From: Streptomyces sp. TSRI0107
Lineage (GTDB): Bacteria > Actinomycetota > Actinomycetes > Streptomycetales > Streptomycetaceae
Reading direction: 5' to 3'
Assembly (NCBI RefSeq): GCF_001905845.1
Contig: NZ_LIVZ01000012.1
Span: 282,934-346,933, forward strand
Length of the DNA: 64,000 nt
Each line of letters opens with the position of its first letter. Within the stretch, counting starts at the first letter, position 1. Position numbers and translations under genes: made by a program. Shown here piece by piece: positions 24,474 through 32,347 of the stretch. Below the pieces are notes generated by a model that was not told the origin of the DNA, did not search any database, and worked only from the letters and a program-made list of their open reading frames with translations.

Positions 24474-25343
24474 TCAGCCGACGGAGGACGAGGCCGGCAC
24501 GTGCTGGTCGGCGGCCCACGAGGCGAGGATGCGCAGCCGTTCGTGGGTGGGTGAGCCGGGCTCGGCGGTCCAGACGGTCAGATGCTGGTCGGGGTCGGTG
24601 TTCGCGGTCAGCGTGTCCCAGTCCAGGACGAGTTCACCGACGACCGGGTGATTGAGGGTCTTCGTGCCCACGGTCCGGGCGGCGACCCGGTGTTCCCCCC
24701 ACCACTGGGCGAACTGCTGGTCGCGCATGGACAGTTCACCGACCAGCTCGATCAGACGCGGGTCGTCCGGGTACTTCGCCGCCTCCATCCGCAGCTGGGC
24801 CACGGAGATCTGCGCGGACGCCTCCCAGTCCGCGTACAGCGTCCGCATCGCCGGATCGGTGAACTGGATACGCGGATAGTTGCGTTGCTTCTCCGGGACG
24901 CGGGAGAAATCGGTGACCAGGGCGGCGGCCAGCGAGTTCCAGGCCAGGATGTCCCCGCGCCGCCCCTGCACGAGCGCGGGGGTGGCGGTGAGGTCGTCGA
25001 GCACACGCTGGAGCTGCGGCTGCACCTTCTGCCGGCCGCGCCGCCGGGTGCGGTGCGCGGTCTTGCCGGCCAGCTGGAACAGATACGCCCGCTGGTCGTC
25101 GTCGAGGTGGAGCACGCGGGCGAGGGTGTCCAGCACGGGAGCGGACGCCTGCATGCGGCCCTGCTCCAGCCGCGTGTAGTAGTCGGTGCTGATCGACGCG
25201 AGGTGGGCGACCTCCTCACGGCGCAGCCCGGTGACCCTGCGGGGCCCCGCCGCGTCCGGCAGCCCGACCGTGCGCGGGCTCAGCTCGGCACGCCGCTTCT
25301 TGAGGAATTCTCCCAGCTCATTGAGGGGAAGATTGCTGGTCAT
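24474..25343 (-). CDS. XRE-family regulator with MmyB-like ligand-binding domain
   Basis: The 289-aa product has an N-terminal HTH (about 5-75) with LGEFLKKRRAELSP and VTGLRREEVAHLASISTDYYTRLEQGR. A MmyB-like domain follows (about 100-270), recognisable by ILAWNSLAAALVTDF and LRMEAAKYPDDPRLIELVGELSMRDQQFAQWW. In the family this PAS-like domain binds a small hydrophobic ligand. These regulators usually sit divergent to a dehydrogenase or reductase that they control, as here with the zinc alcohol dehydrogenase. ATG at 25343 has GGGAGG only 1 nt upstream; ATG at 25355 is the alternative. The shared 155-bp region carries inverted and direct repeats. Confidence 0.9.
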   Translation of the reverse strand: MTSNLPLNELGEFLKKRRAELSPRTVGLPDAAGPRRVTGLRREEVAHLASISTDYYTRLEQGRMQASAPVLDTLARVLHLDDDQRAYLFQLAGKTAHRTRRRGRQKVQPQLQRVLDDLTATPALVQGRRGDILAWNSLAAALVTDFSRVPEKQRNYPRIQFTDPAMRTLYADWEASAQISVAQLRMEAAKYPDDPRLIELVGELSMRDQQFAQWWGEHRVAARTVGTKTLNHPVVGELVLDWDTLTANTDPDQHLTVWTAEPGSPTHERLRILASWAADQHVPASSSVG

Positions 25344-25380
25344 GCCTCCCAGCATGGCATCGATGCCGCCCGGACACGGG

Positions 25381-25416
25381 GGGAGAGTTTTCTCCCAGGA
25401 TGTGCTTCTCCCAGGA
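25381..25416. promoter_or_regulatory. Candidate operator for the XRE regulator / alcohol dehydrogenase pair
   Basis: The divergent promoter region contains a perfect inverted repeat GGGAGA-GTTT-TCTCCC (25381-25396) and an 11-nt direct repeat TTCTCCCAGGA at 25390-25400 and 25406-25416, offset by 16 bp. The arrangement fits binding of the adjacent XRE regulator to control both genes. Confidence 0.6.
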
Positions 25417-25498
25417 CGTATCCCTCCGCTTTTCCCACCCGTGGCCGCGTGTGAGGCTCGAACACGAAAGACGTCCCCGCACCGAAGGAAGCACCACC

Positions 25499-26515
25499 AT
25501 GCGCGGCGCAGTGATCCACGCTCCCGGAGACGTACGTCTCGAGGAGCGCGACGACCCGAAGATCGTCAAGCCGACCGACGCGATCATCCGCACGGTCGCC
25601 ACCTGCGTGTGCGGTTCGGACCTGTGGGACTTCCGCGGCCTGAACCCGGTCGACGAGCCCCACCCGATGGGCCACGAATACGTCGGCATCGTCGAGGAGG
25701 TCGGCAACGACGTCACCTCCGTCACCCCTGGACAGTTCGTGGTCGGCTCCTTCGCCACCTCGGACAACACCTGCCCGAACTGTCTCAACGGCTGGCAGTC
25801 CTCCTGTCTGCACCGGGAGTTCATGAGCACCTGCCAGGCCGAGTACATCCGCATCCCCAACGCCCACGGCACCCTCGTCGCCACCGACGAGCACCCGGGC
25901 GGCGATCTGGTGCCCAGCCTGCTCGCCGTCTCCGACGTGATGGGCACCGGCTGGTACGCGGCCGTCGCCGCCGAGGTCCGGACCGGCTCCACCGCCGTCG
26001 TCGTCGGTGACGGCGCGGTCGGCCTGTGCGGCGTCATCGCCGCCAGGGAACTGGGCGCCGAGCGGATCATCGCCATGAGCCGGCACGCGCCCCGGCAGCG
26101 GCTGGCCCTGGAGTTCGGCGCCACCGACATCGTCACCGAACGCGGCGAGGAAGGCGTCGCCCACGTCAAGGACCTCACCGACGGGATCGGCGCCGACTCC
26201 GTCCTGGAGTGCGTCGGCACCCCCGAAGCCATGCGGCAGGCCCTGCACGCCACCCGCCCCGGCGGCAACGTCGGCTTCGTCGGCGTCCCCCACGACGTGG
26301 CCGTCGACGGCGAGGAACTGTTCTACTCCCACGTCGGCCTGCGCGGCGGCCCCGCCCCCGTGCGCCGCTTCCTGCCCGACCTGATCGACCGCGTCCTGAC
26401 CGGCCGGATCCACCCGGGCAAGGTCTTCGACCTCTCCTTGCCGCTGGAGCAGGTCGCCGAGGGCTACAAGGCGATGGACGAGCGCCGCGCCATCAAGGCC
26501 CTTCTGAAGCCCTGA
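25499..26515 (+). CDS. Zinc-dependent alcohol dehydrogenase (MDR family)
   Basis: The 338-aa enzyme has the catalytic-zinc ligands Cys in TCVCGSDLWDF and GHE in MGHEYVGIVEEVG (about 58-70). A reduced structural-zinc loop (NTCPNCLNGWQSSC) has three visible cysteines instead of the usual four. The Rossmann motif GDGAVGLCGVIAA follows, then GADSVLECVGTPEAM. It would oxidise an alcohol or reduce an aldehyde with NAD(P); the substrate is unknown. The start is ATG at 25499 with GAAGGAAG about 8 nt upstream. It is divergent from the XRE/MmyB regulator that probably controls it, and a strong hairpin follows. Confidence 0.92.
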   Translation: MRGAVIHAPGDVRLEERDDPKIVKPTDAIIRTVATCVCGSDLWDFRGLNPVDEPHPMGHEYVGIVEEVGNDVTSVTPGQFVVGSFATSDNTCPNCLNGWQSSCLHREFMSTCQAEYIRIPNAHGTLVATDEHPGGDLVPSLLAVSDVMGTGWYAAVAAEVRTGSTAVVVGDGAVGLCGVIAARELGAERIIAMSRHAPRQRLALEFGATDIVTERGEEGVAHVKDLTDGIGADSVLECVGTPEAMRQALHATRPGGNVGFVGVPHDVAVDGEELFYSHVGLRGGPAPVRRFLPDLIDRVLTGRIHPGKVFDLSLPLEQVAEGYKAMDERRAIKALLKP

Positions 26516-26564
26516 GCCCGCGCCCGTCCCAGGGCCACACCGACTCAGGACCACACCGTCCCAG

Positions 26565-26604
26565 GACCGGGGCCGGGTTTCCAGACCCGGTCCCGGCCCC
26601 GGTC
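26565..26604 (+). terminator. Strong terminator after the alcohol dehydrogenase gene
   Basis: Perfect 13-bp stem GACCGGGGCCGGG / CCCGGCCCCGGTC with a 14-nt loop, 49 bp after the dehydrogenase stop. It separates it from the efflux permease gene. Confidence 0.7.
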
Positions 26605-26662
26605 GGTCACGCCCTCACCTGCTCCTTTTCCACTCCACTCCACTCCAGGAGAGACCGCACGC

Positions 26663-27919
26663 ATGTCCTCCCCGTCCAGGACCGCACCCGGCAAGCTGCC
26701 CTTCGTCGTCTGGGTGCTCGCCGCCGGCACCTTCCTGATGGGCACCACCGAGTTCGTCGTCGCCGGACTTCTGCCCGCGCTGTCCGCCGACCTCGAAGTG
26801 GGTGTCTCCCGGGCCGGCCTGCTGATCACCGCCTTCGCCCTCGGCATGATCATCGGCTCGCCGACCATGGCCATGGCCACCCTGCGCCTGCCGCGGCGCC
26901 GCACGCTGGTCCTCGCCCTGGTCGTCTTCAGCCTCGGGCACGTCGTCGCGGCCCTCAGCACGTCCTTCACCGTCGTCCTCGTCGCCCGTGTCGTCACGGC
27001 TCTGGCGACCGGAGCGTTCTGGTCGGTCGGCGCCGTCGTCGCCACCACCGCGGCGGGCCCCGCAGCCGCCACGCGCGCCATCGGCGTCATGATCGGCGGT
27101 CTGACCCTCGCCAACGTGGTCGGCGTGCCCGTCGGCTCGTTCGCCGGCCAGTTCGTCGGCTGGCGCGGCCCGTTCTGGGCACTGGCAGCGCTTTCCGCGC
27201 TCGCCGCGACCCTGATCGGCCGCTTCATCCCCGCCCAGGGGCAGCAGACGACCGTCTCCGTGCGCGCGGAGCTGAGCGCCCTGCGCCAGGGCCGGCTCTG
27301 GCTGGCGCTGAGCGCCGCCATGCTGATCATGGGCGGCGTCCTGGCGACCTACAGCTACATCGCCCCGCTGCTGACCGACCGCGCCGGAGTCCCGGAAGGC
27401 GTCGTACCGCTGGTCCTCGTCGCGTTCGGCGCCGGAGCCCTGGGCGGTACCACCACCGGCGGGCGCCTGGGCGGCCGTCACCCGATGGCCACCACCATCA
27501 CCGCCGCGGCGGCCACGGCCCTGGTCCTGCTGCTGATGATCCCGCTGTCGGGGAACCCGGTCACGGCCACGGTCCTGGTCTTCCTCATGGGCCTGACCGG
27601 CTTCACGGTGAACCCGGTCGTCACCGCGCTGGCCGTCCGCTTCGCCGGGGACGCCGCCACGCTCACCTCCGCGCTGACCACCTCCGCGTTCAACACCGGC
27701 ATCGCCGCCGGATCGTGGTTCGCGGGCACGGCCCTGGACTCCGCCCTCGGACTGACGGGACCGCCCCTGGTCGGTACCGTCATCGCCGCTCTCACGCTGC
27801 TCCCGCTGATCGCCCTCGCCGTCCGCGCCACTCCCCGACGGCCCGGGCCTCGGCGAGGTGTTCCGGTGCCGCGCGCAGCGAACCGGCCATGGTCGACCAC
27901 GGGGGCATCGGCGCCCTGA
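26663..27919 (+). CDS. MFS efflux permease (AraJ / chloramphenicol-resistance type, DHA1)
   Basis: The 418-aa permease has 12 expected helices. It opens with FVVWVLAAGTFLMGTTEFVVAGLLP, the typical first helix of the AraJ/Cmx/NepI group, then AFALGMIIGSPTMAMATLRLPRRRTLVLAL, the GRxxR-type loop in modified form. VGGLTLANVVGVPVGSF-like motif C (GGLTLANVVGVPVG) indicates drug:H+ antiport. Members export chloramphenicol, sugars or purine analogues; the substrate cannot be read here. ATG at 26663 has AGGAGAG about 9 nt upstream. It may belong with the alcohol dehydrogenase functionally, but a terminator hairpin lies between them. Confidence 0.9.
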   Translation: MSSPSRTAPGKLPFVVWVLAAGTFLMGTTEFVVAGLLPALSADLEVGVSRAGLLITAFALGMIIGSPTMAMATLRLPRRRTLVLALVVFSLGHVVAALSTSFTVVLVARVVTALATGAFWSVGAVVATTAAGPAAATRAIGVMIGGLTLANVVGVPVGSFAGQFVGWRGPFWALAALSALAATLIGRFIPAQGQQTTVSVRAELSALRQGRLWLALSAAMLIMGGVLATYSYIAPLLTDRAGVPEGVVPLVLVAFGAGALGGTTTGGRLGGRHPMATTITAAAATALVLLLMIPLSGNPVTATVLVFLMGLTGFTVNPVVTALAVRFAGDAATLTSALTTSAFNTGIAAGSWFAGTALDSALGLTGPPLVGTVIAALTLLPLIALAVRATPRRPGPRRGVPVPRAANRPWSTTGASAP

Positions 27920-28160
27920 GCGGCCGGAAGAAAGCGGTTCACCGCTCGTTCGGGCAGTTGAAACATGACCGAAACAGTGTTCGTCAAGCAACTATGCCAA
28001 CACCCGCTGGCGCCTTTAACCTGACTCGTCAGTAACCCCGTACCACCTGCCACGGCATGACCCTGGCGCAGCCGTTCGCGCGCGTCCGTTCACGCCGTTC
28101 GATCAACCATGCCTCTCACCCGCCGGGTGCTCTTTTCTGTCATCGAAAGGAACAAAGAGG

Positions 28161-28781
28161 ATGAAAGACGAGCAAGGCAGACAGTTAGTCGGCCGGATCA
28201 GATGGAGACGGTTCGCGCTGCTCGCCGTCCCCGGCTGCGCGGCCACCGCCGCCCTGGGGATCGCGCTCGCGCAGGGCGCCATGGCCGCCTCGTTCGCCGT
28301 CTCGGGCCAGCAGTTCAAGGTCTCCGCCGACCGTCTCACCGGCGAGGGCTTCGCCCAGTACGGCAACATCGACACCAACGCGCGCAACGACCTCCTCCCC
28401 GTCGCCACCGTCGGCATCAGGACCGCGACGATCGACAGCCTCTGCCAGTCGGTGGTCACCAGCCTCCCCGTGCTCGGCGACGTCTCGCTGAACCTGACCG
28501 CCGGGACCGGCGACACCCCCGTGAAGGCGGAGAACCTCTTCCTCGACGCCACCCAGCTGGAAGGCAACGCCTCCTTCCGCAACATCGAGATCGGCCGGGA
28601 CGCCTCCACGCTCGACAAGGGCCCCGAGGGTGCCCAGGGCATGCAGGACGCCTTCTCCCAGCAGGCCGACGACTTCAGCATCACCGACCTCAAGCAGGTC
28701 GCCTGGGCCGCGAACGCCGGCACCTTCAAGCTGTCCGGGCTCAAGATGAAGATCACGAAGGGGAAGACGGAATGCTTCTGA
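28161..28781 (+). CDS. DUF6230 family secreted/membrane protein, with TTA codon
   Basis: The 206-aa product has a basic N-terminus and one hydrophobic segment (about 18-42, LLAVPGCAATAALGIALAQGA) acting as signal or anchor. A beta-rich domain follows with ASFAVSGQQFKVSADRLTGEGFAQYG and evenly spaced short strands. It matches the DUF6230 family of actinomycetes, whose function is unknown. Codon 9 is TTA (28185-28187), so efficient translation should need the bldA tRNA, tying expression to development. AAAGGA lies 8-9 nt before the ATG. The 3' end overlaps the DUF6114 start by 10 nt, so the two are coupled. Confidence 0.88.
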   Translation: MKDEQGRQLVGRIRWRRFALLAVPGCAATAALGIALAQGAMAASFAVSGQQFKVSADRLTGEGFAQYGNIDTNARNDLLPVATVGIRTATIDSLCQSVVTSLPVLGDVSLNLTAGTGDTPVKAENLFLDATQLEGNASFRNIEIGRDASTLDKGPEGAQGMQDAFSQQADDFSITDLKQVAWAANAGTFKLSGLKMKITKGKTECF

Positions 28782-29227
28782 GCCGGCACGCGTGGCGCGC
28801 CTGGCGCCGCGGCCGGCCCTTCTGGGGCGGGCTGGTCACCGTCCTCGCCGGGACCGAGATCAGCATCCTGCCCCTGGCCCCGCTCGAGGTCATGCTCCAG
28901 CAGGGCATCGCCGGACTCCCGTCCGTCCTGCTCGGCCTGATGATGATCGTGATGGGCCTGTCCGCCTGGGTCGCCCCGCACTACCGCGGCCTGGCCGGCG
29001 TGGTCACCGTCCTCCTCGCCGTCGCCGCACTCGTCATGTCCAACCTGGGCGGCTTCCTGCTCGGCACCTTCCTGGGCATCGTCGGCGGCTCGATGATCTT
29101 CGCCTGGCAGCCGCTGCCGGCGCCCGCCGAGCCGACGCCACCGCCCTCCCGTACGCCACCCCCCACAGGCACCACCCGGCACGACGACGCACCAACCGCT
29201 CACACCCCGTCCGTCGACACGTACTGA
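28772..29227 (+). CDS. DUF6114 family membrane protein
   Basis: The 151-aa product has three or four hydrophobic helices between residues about 18 and 112 (FWGGLVTVLAGTEISILPL, LLGLMMIVMGLSAWVAP, GVVTVLLAVAALVMSNLGGF, LGTFLGIVGGSMIFAWQPL). A Pro/Thr-rich tail follows and should lie outside the bilayer. The family is co-encoded with DUF6230 in actinomycetes and has no known function. ATG at 28772 lies within the last codons of the DUF6230 gene, so it is translationally coupled and indirectly depends on the same TTA codon. A secreted protein gene follows after 16 bp. Confidence 0.88.
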   Translation: MLLSRHAWRAWRRGRPFWGGLVTVLAGTEISILPLAPLEVMLQQGIAGLPSVLLGLMMIVMGLSAWVAPHYRGLAGVVTVLLAVAALVMSNLGGFLLGTFLGIVGGSMIFAWQPLPAPAEPTPPPSRTPPPTGTTRHDDAPTAHTPSVDTY

Positions 29228-29243
29228 CTGAAAGGGGCAAGAC

Positions 29244-29906
29244 ATGCCACCGCGTCCCCACGGTGTGCGGGCCCTGCTCGCCACCGCCACCGGCGCCGCC
29301 GCGACCGCCGCGCTCCTGGTCGCCGGCTCCACCGCCGAGGCCCGCACGGCCGCCGAGTCGACCACCGTCACCCCGGCCGGGCACGCCTACAAGGCGACCC
29401 TGTCCGGCAAGGCCACCTTCAAGGCCGGCTCTGTCACCCTGACCTGCTCCGTCTCCACCACGACCGGACAGGTCCCCGCCGCTCCCGCCAACCACAACGC
29501 CGCGGGCCCGGTGTCCTCCACCATGGCCGCTCCCGCCTTCAGCTCCTGCACCTCGAGCCTGCCCGGGGTGACCCCCACCGTCACCACCAGCGGCACGTGG
29601 GGCATCTCGGTCCAGAACGGCTCCCCGGCCACGGCGGCGCTGACCGTCCCGCAGGGCGGGCTGGTCGTCAAGACCACCGGCCTGGCCAGCTGCACCATCG
29701 TCTCCGCGCCCAACGGCCCGGCCGCCATCTCCGGTTCGTGGACCAACGGGGCGCCGTCCGGGCTGTCCCTCGTCAACGCCGTCGTGCCCGTGACCGTCAC
29801 CGGCACCTTCGGCTGCCCGACCAGCGCGACGAGCTCCACCGTCAACCTGGCGTACACCGTGACCGACACGACCGACCCGTCACAGCAGATCACCGTCGGT
29901 CCCTGA
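29244..29906 (+). CDS. Secreted protein downstream of the DUF6230-DUF6114 pair
   Basis: The 220-aa product has a Sec signal (about 1-34, VRALLATATGAAATAALLVAGS, cleavage near STAEA). A Thr/Ser/Val-rich mature beta domain contains six cysteines in pairs (TLTCSV, SSCTSS, ASCTIV, FGCPTS). Pattern and size suggest a cell-surface or extracellular binding protein; no family is named. AAAGGGG precedes the ATG at 29244, with a 16-bp gap from the DUF6114 gene, so the three form one operon. A bidirectional hairpin follows. Confidence 0.75.
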   Translation: MPPRPHGVRALLATATGAAATAALLVAGSTAEARTAAESTTVTPAGHAYKATLSGKATFKAGSVTLTCSVSTTTGQVPAAPANHNAAGPVSSTMAAPAFSSCTSSLPGVTPTVTTSGTWGISVQNGSPATAALTVPQGGLVVKTTGLASCTIVSAPNGPAAISGSWTNGAPSGLSLVNAVVPVTVTGTFGCPTSATSSTVNLAYTVTDTTDPSQQITVGP

Positions 29907-29915
29907 CCCGGCTCC

Positions 29916-29956
29916 GCCCCCTCGTCCAGGGCTCTCCAGGCTCCGGGCGAGGGGGC
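29916..29956. terminator. Hairpin between convergent transcripts
   Basis: Perfect 9-bp stem GCCCCCTCG / CGAGGGGGC with a 23-nt loop, placed 10 bp after the secreted-protein stop and 29 bp from the SDR stop, so it can end both transcripts. Confidence 0.65.
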
Positions 29957-29984
29957 TTCGGCCGTCAGGGAGGGACGGAGCCGG

Positions 29985-30779
29985 TCAGGGAAGGATCGAG
30001 TCGACGTACCCGCCGTCGACGCGCAGGGCGCCCCCGGTCGTGGCCGACGCCTGCTCGGAGCTGAGGTAGACGACCATGTGGGCGATCTCCTCCGGCTCGA
30101 TCAGCCGCTGCAGCAGCGACTGCGGGCGGTGCTCGCGCATGAACCTGCGCTGCGCCTCCTCCCAGGGCAGGTCCCGGTCGACGAGTTCGTACACGAAGTC
30201 CTCGACACCGCCGGTGTGCGTGGGCCCCGCGATGACGGAGTTCACCGTCACGCCGGTGCCCGCCGCCTTCTTGGCGAACCCGCGGCTCACCGCCAGCAGG
30301 GCGGTCTTCGACATCCCGTAGTGGATCATCTCCGCGGGAATGACGACCGCCGAGTCACTGGCGACGTACTGGACACGCCCCCAGCCGCGCTCCGTCATGC
30401 CGGGCAGATACAACCGGGTCAGCCGTACGGCGGCGAGGACGTTCACCTCGAAGTAGCGCCGCCACTCGTCGTCGGTGATCTCCAGCGGGTCGGCGGAACC
30501 GAAGATCCCCAGGTTGTTGACCAGGATGTCCACCCGGGGCAGCAGCTCCGCCACCCGGGCCGCGCCCTCGTCGGTCGACACGTCGGCGGCCACCGGCACG
30601 AGGTCGGCGCCGGGCGCCTCGCCGGCCAGCTTCTCGACGCTCTCGGCCACCCGCCGCTCGTCGCGGCCGTTGACACCCACGCGGGCCCCCGCCCGGGCGA
30701 GGGCCACGGCGATCGCCGCACCGATGCCCTGGGTGGATCCGGTGACCAGTGCGGTGCGTCCTGTCAGGTCGATGTGCAT
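29985..30779 (-). CDS. SDR family oxidoreductase
   Basis: This 264-aa classical short-chain dehydrogenase has TGSTQGIGAAIAVALARAGA (cofactor loop TGxxxGIG), the NNLG motif (VNNLGIFG), the active-site Ser in VQYVASDSAV, and YGMSK as YxxxK. The C-terminal EDFVYELVDRDLPWEEAQRRF replaces the usual flexible loop, and the end has GGALRVDGGYVDSIL. Arg in NGRDERR after strand 2 suggests NADP preference. Substrate is unknown. It is divergent from the cytochrome P450 gene with a 199-bp shared region, so the two may act on a common compound. Confidence 0.92.
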   Translation of the reverse strand: MHIDLTGRTALVTGSTQGIGAAIAVALARAGARVGVNGRDERRVAESVEKLAGEAPGADLVPVAADVSTDEGAARVAELLPRVDILVNNLGIFGSADPLEITDDEWRRYFEVNVLAAVRLTRLYLPGMTERGWGRVQYVASDSAVVIPAEMIHYGMSKTALLAVSRGFAKKAAGTGVTVNSVIAGPTHTGGVEDFVYELVDRDLPWEEAQRRFMREHRPQSLLQRLIEPEEIAHMVVYLSSEQASATTGGALRVDGGYVDSILP

Positions 30780-30978
30780 GGGCGGACGAGTTCCCTTCGT
30801 ACGCGGATGTCACGGCCCGAGCGCGAGCCGGATCACGGCCCGTCAAGTGTCACCGTCCGGGCGTGACCTCGCACTCGCGCAACTTGGCGAAAACCGATTG
30901 GCAGGCCCCTCGGTGACGGCCGGAGCGAGGGAGCACGATGTCCCCAGGCCCGCAACCAGCCCAGTGAGGTGGTTCCCC

Positions 30979-32175
30979 ATGAACGTCGTCGACCTGGCCG
31001 CACTCGGTGAGTCGTTCACCCGCGACCCCTACCCCGTGTACGCCCGGTTACGGGCCCAGGGTCCGGTGCACCGCATCCGGATGCCGGAAGGGGGCGCCTC
31101 GGCCTGGCTCGTCGTCGGCTACGAAGCGGGACGCGCCGCACTGGCGGACTCCCGGCTGACCAAGGACTGGAGCAAGGCGTCACCCGCTCTGCCGCTGGGG
31201 GCCGTCTCCTCCGGCCCCCACATGCTCAGGGCCGACCCGCCGGACCACACACGGCTGCGGAAGCTGGTCGCCCGCCAGTTCACCCCGCGCCGCGTGGACG
31301 AACTCGCGCCGCGCATCCAGAAGACCACCGACGAACTCCTGGACCGGATGCTCGCCGCCCCGGACGGGCGGGCCGACCTCGTCGAGGCGCTGTCCTTCCC
31401 GCTGCCCATCTCGGTGATATGCGAACTCCTCGGCGTCCCCGACCTGGACCGCGACTCCTTCCGGACCTGGTCGAACGACGCCCTGGGCGCCATCGATCCC
31501 GAACTCCGCAAGGCCGCGGCGGCCTCGATGGCCCGGTACATGGCGGAGCTGGTGGACGGCAAGCGGCAGCGCCCCGGCGACGACCTCCTCAGCGCGCTGA
31601 TGCACGGCGCGGACGACGACGGTGACAGGCTGTCCCACGAGGAACTCATGGGCATGGCCTGGCTGCTGCTGGTCGCGGGCCACGAGACCACCGTGAACCT
31701 CATCTCCAACGGTGTCCTCGCCCTGCTCACCCACCCCGAACAACTGGCCGCCCTGCGCGCGGACCCGTCCCTCATCGACCGGGCGGTCGAGGAGATGCTG
31801 CGCTACGACGGCCCGGTCGAGACCCCCACGTACCGGTTCACCACCGGACCTCTGACGATCGGCGACACGGTCATCCCCGGAGGCGGCGAACTGGTCCTCG
31901 TCGCGCTGGCCGACGCCAACCGCGACCCCGCGCGGTTCCCCGCACCCGACCGTTTCGACATCGCCCGGGACGCCCGCGGCCATGTGGCTTTCGGCCACGG
32001 CATCCACTACTGCCTGGGCGCGCCACTGGCCCGTCTGGAGGCGCGCATCGCCATCAGTACCCTGCTGGACCGCTGTCCCGGACTCTCCCTGGACATCCAC
32101 CCGGCGGCGATCACCTGGCGCCCGGGGCTGATGATCCGCGGCCCCTGGAGCCTGCCCGTACGGTTCAGCCGGTAG
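30979..32175 (+). CDS. Cytochrome P450 (class I bacterial type), with TTA codon
   Basis: The 398-aa monooxygenase has the I-helix AGHETT (about 238-243), an ExxR-type helix EEMLRYDGPVETPTYRF, and the haem-binding loop FGHGIHYCLGAPLAR with the axial Cys (about 344). Overall it is CYP107/CYP105-like. It would hydroxylate or epoxidise a small hydrophobic substrate using separately encoded ferredoxin and reductase, which are not in the neighbourhood. Codon 24 is TTA (31048-31050), suggesting bldA-dependent expression during differentiation. ATG at 30979 has GAGGTGG about 6 nt upstream. Longer in-frame starts run into the divergent promoter region and were not used. Confidence 0.94.
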   Translation: MNVVDLAALGESFTRDPYPVYARLRAQGPVHRIRMPEGGASAWLVVGYEAGRAALADSRLTKDWSKASPALPLGAVSSGPHMLRADPPDHTRLRKLVARQFTPRRVDELAPRIQKTTDELLDRMLAAPDGRADLVEALSFPLPISVICELLGVPDLDRDSFRTWSNDALGAIDPELRKAAAASMARYMAELVDGKRQRPGDDLLSALMHGADDDGDRLSHEELMGMAWLLLVAGHETTVNLISNGVLALLTHPEQLAALRADPSLIDRAVEEMLRYDGPVETPTYRFTTGPLTIGDTVIPGGGELVLVALADANRDPARFPAPDRFDIARDARGHVAFGHGIHYCLGAPLARLEARIAISTLLDRCPGLSLDIHPAAITWRPGLMIRGPWSLPVRFSR

Positions 32176-32204
32176 GCCGGACGGGCCCGGCGTACGGTCC
32201 GGCC
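32175..32204 (+). terminator. Terminator after the P450 gene
   Basis: Inverted repeat GGCCGGAC / GTCCGGCC, an 8-bp perfect stem with a GC-rich loop, beginning on the last base of the P450 stop codon. Confidence 0.55.
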
Positions 32205-32347
32205 GGTCACGTGCCGTGCCGATGCGGTGACCGTGCCGGGCCCGCGCCGGGCCCGCACTGGTGGCGCGGTGGCGTCGGTGGTTGGGGTACTCGGGGAGTG
32301 GGACGCTGAGAGATGGGATCCGCGTCGAGGAGACTCGGGAGGGCCGC

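Noticed and set aside
24460..24480. CGCGTC tandem units near 24460 considered as a repeat array or CRISPR remnant
   Set aside because: Units are six bases with no spacers; simple GC repeat only.
30475..30978. Upstream extension of the P450 frame by 168 codons
   Set aside because: It runs antisense through the SDR gene; GAGGTGG before ATG 30979 and the P450 family N-terminus decide the start.
29985..32175. SDR and P450 pair considered as part of a biosynthetic gene cluster
   Set aside because: No PKS, NRPS, terpene synthase or other scaffold enzyme lies nearby, and flanking genes are housekeeping or transport types.
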